Assembly (NCBI GenBank): GCA_964472315.1
Contig: CAYYJS010000011.1
Span: 16,267-80,266 of the forward strand
Length of the DNA stretch: 64,000 nucleotides
Direction: 5' to 3'
From: CAYYJS01 sp964472315
GTDB lineage: Bacteria; Verrucomicrobiota; Kiritimatiellia; UBA8416
The notes under the pieces are model-generated. The model was not told where the DNA came from. It did no database searches and worked only from the letters and a program-made list of their open reading frames with translations. How positions within the stretch are numbered: position 1 is the stretch's first letter; each line of letters opens with the position of its first letter. Below are positions 63,901 to 64,000 of the stretch, one piece after another. The position numbers and the translations under genes are program-made.

Positions 63901-63983
63901 AGAGCGGCATGGCCCTGATCGAATGTCTCTACGCGCCGGAATTCAACAGCCATTCGGCGAGTTTCCAACTCCTGGTCAAGTAG
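57924..63983 (+). CDS. Alpha-2-macroglobulin family protein with CxEQ thioester motif
   Basis: A 2019-residue periplasmic protease trap. The signal peptide (RRGFTVAAFATVSMCLSGVSA) lacks a proper lipobox, unlike many bacterial homologues. About 450 helical residues precede the macroglobulin (MG) beta-domains, which show the MG-type VFFTDRSLYRPGQTIQYKG and YKRPKFKVTLDAPD. A low-complexity Ala/Met/Gly stretch near 1175-1245 could be the bait region. It is followed by ETAFFFPQLLSDADGIVRMQFTMPE of the A2M core. The thioester motif is GCSEQVFNRLY with Cys1486, then a thioester-domain helical barrel and receptor-like C-terminus. GGAGG lies 8 bp before the ATG at 57924. It ends 17 bp before the window edge, so a partner such as PbpC cannot be checked. 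Confidence 0.92.
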   Translation: MHGTVRRGFTVAAFATVSMCLSGVSAPDSAAWSRVTEAIEKGRPKTAIELLQPMIDRALADKAYPDAVKALAYRIKLEGDIEGRKPEERIARLEREVGAAPAAMKPVFQTVLGHWYWQYFQQNRWRFMQRTQSGTAAGADLLTWDLARILQEIDARFQTALAEASALQRIPIADWDALLEKGSVPDAFRPTLYDFLAQEALTFYQAGEQAGAKHEDAFELEAGMPVFDDADAFLQWTPASSDEQSPTLKALRLYRQILSFHRADKDVSAFIDADLARLAFANNTAVGETKAIRYKAALERFVNANADHRISARALAAWAGVLHAENDLVGAHRLASRGATLFPGTPGGNLCHNLIRQIEAKASQVSAERVWNAPWPDIAVRYSNLTNLYLRVVPYDWNKQLAANNWNPEDLDQGQRKALLNATPAKAWNVVLPTTEDYRERQEWIPAPDGLAPGFYYLVSSHAPGFGEHDNVVSFTGFWVSDLAVVMRTAHDANEISGLVLNAAGGDPIAGATVQSWIATRGKRASGPGATTDANGLFRLTLPEHTACLLLVEHQGHRLSTAQFGSGRRHVVQPSTQTVFFTDRSLYRPGQTIQYKGLCIRVDQEADNYRVLDGQDVIVIFADVNGKEIARQTHRANDYGSFAGSFTAPGDRLMGQMQIRSERDPHGQTFVAVEEYKRPKFKVTLDAPDAAPRLDDAVTMTGHATAYTGAAVDGAHVRYRVVREVRFPDWWFWRCWWYPPNQGESREIAHGALETAQDGSFSVTFKALADRSVDRESEPTFRYTLHADVTDGAGETRSGSRSVNVGYTALSASLSAADWQQQGTPVAITIATRTLDGDAQAATGHIKIHALRQPANAQRAKLPSPQAYGRDPFLADRSGALPPPDPDPANPNSWELGDVVFEQDVTTSADGTAMLSVDLKAGIYRAILATQDRFKTEVKALLPIQVVDIAGKRFPIKVPNAVSASAWSLEPGGTFLALWGTGYEKGRAYVEIEHRGRLVRGFWTAVDATQEIVEHAVDERMRGGFTLHITQVRENRAYLTSRRIDVPWTNKQLQIKWERFVSKLEPAQKETWTAVITGPDANKAAAELTATLYDESLDAYRPHAWMPSFGVFRQDDSHRLTTFENALRGLDHLHGSWPVDYRDVSFTYRAFPAELTAQHMLWGYPQCLRWSMGKGMSGRSMMAFSGGANRVAGAEIDAMPAMAMAAGIAPGAAVEPSNRALAADKSMETGGAGSDTADPFAASAAPDLSQVSARKNLQETAFFFPQLLSDADGIVRMQFTMPEALTQWKFMGFAHDRELRSGYLRDAVVTAKDLMVQPNPPRFLREGDALEFTVKVVNQSPTRQEGTVRLTFADARTLQAVDDRLQSKVSDLKFDIPPKESRSFAWRLQVPDGMGFLQYKTVAATTRMSDGEEGYLPVLPRRTLVTESMTLPIRDAGTKQFTFTKLGASGASDTLRHHKLVVQMVSNPSWYAIMALPYLMEYPHGCSEQVFNRLYANALARHIATSQPKIRRIFDQWRGTEALDSPLEKNQDLKSVMLEETPWQAEGEDESAARRNVGILFDANRLDAEADNTMRKLAQMQLDDGAWPWFPGGEASDHITLYITTGYGRLRHLGVNAIDMRPAVKSLNRLDAWVDGIYRDILKHGRRDDNNLTSTIALYLYGRSFFLKEQAIAPAHKEAIDYFLAQAAKHWVKLPRQSQGHLALALTRFGTAATTPNDIMASLKEFSVTSEEMGMFWRDTEYSWWWYRAPIETQAIMIEAFDEVAKDARAVEDCKVWLLKQKQTQDWKTTKATADAVYALLLRGSDLLASDELVAVSLAGRKIEPEKVEAGTGFYEKRLGAGDIVPAMSAIAVTKVDAGVAWGGVHWQYFEDMSRIVPHEATPLTLQKSLFVKANTKKGPELTPVTGAVAVGDELVTRLVLRVDRDMEYVHMKDQRGSGTEPVNVLSAYKYQDGLRYYESTKDTASHFFIDYLPKGTYVFEYSVRVQHRGAYQSGMALIECLYAPEFNSHSASFQLLVK

Positions 63984-64000
63984 CGTCCGGGCGACAGGGA

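Noticed and set aside
60600..63968. A 1122-codon minus-strand open frame opposite the macroglobulin gene
   Set aside because: No recognisable motif and Arg/His/Gly-rich composition; the plus frame carries the thioester motif and macroglobulin domains.
1..64000. tRNA, rRNA, CRISPR arrays, complete insertion sequences and phage genes
   Set aside because: Looked for cloverleaf-like intergenic stretches, regularly spaced repeats and transposase/integrase motifs; intergenic space is scarce and none was seen.

Overview
The window is about 64 kb of high-GC DNA, almost fully coding, from a Gram-negative-type bacterium. It encodes outer-membrane polysaccharide export proteins, outer-membrane beta-barrels, a periplasmic alpha-2-macroglobulin and a division/peptidoglycan cluster. 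Several features fit the PVC superphylum (Verrucomicrobiota / Kiritimatiellota / Lentisphaerota): a MurC-MurB fusion, a divergent FtsZ, anaerobe-style genes (ferredoxin-type EtfA, oxygen-sensitive ThiH, two Cys-bearing Rrf2 regulators) and many TPR/EPS genes. This placement rests on gene content only and is tentative. No tRNA, rRNA, CRISPR array or intact transposon was seen.

Layout. (1) 1-5676, minus strand: trpS-scpA-scpB-hisC-tyrA-aroA, where scpB-hisC-tyrA-aroA are joined by overlapping start/stop codons; aroA runs off the left edge. (2) 5789-9554: a restriction-modification island, in which a GbsR/MarR-type regulator with a large inverted repeat over its own start codon precedes a single-chain nuclease-methyltransferase. 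(3) 9623-18023: exopolysaccharide locus A (GT39-like membrane protein, beta-barrel, Wza-like exporter, Wzc-like tyrosine kinase, initiating sugar transferase). (4) 18122-25289: murCB-ddl-ftsQ-ftsA-ftsZ-pyrE, the end of a division and cell-wall cluster, followed at 25403 by an Rrf2 regulator. (5) 25967-30009, plus strand: a glucuronokinase-like GHMP kinase with galU, then proB-proA. (6) 30018-37410: a secreted unknown protein, a ferredoxin-type EtfA with EtfB, an MFS transporter, two glycosyltransferases and an amidohydrolase-like protein.

(7) 37475-51469, minus strand: the most striking region. Ten tightly packed genes look like one synthase-dependent exopolysaccharide machine. They encode a coiled-coil/TPR protein, an ExeA-like ATPase, a TPR protein, a PgaC-like processive GT2, a small membrane protein, a deacetylase-like protein with degenerate active site, an MBOAT O-acyltransferase, a small membrane protein, an SGNH esterase, and a 1163-residue TPR / deacetylase-fold / outer-membrane-barrel fusion that resembles PgaA and PgaB merged. 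The combination mixes poly-GlcNAc-type synthesis and export with alginate-type O-acetylation. Both deacetylase folds appear to lack metal-binding residues, so the polymer may be modified by acetylation rather than deacetylation.

(8) 51604-55486: an Rrf2-metY-thiS-thiG-thiH sulfur/thiamin operon. (9) 55647-57720: an EpsI-like orphan, rfbD and the remnant of a VapC toxin. (10) 57924-63983: a 2019-residue alpha-2-macroglobulin with a CxEQ thioester motif.

Locus A, locus (7), GalU, RfbD and the scattered glycosyltransferases together suggest a cell that invests heavily in surface polysaccharide.
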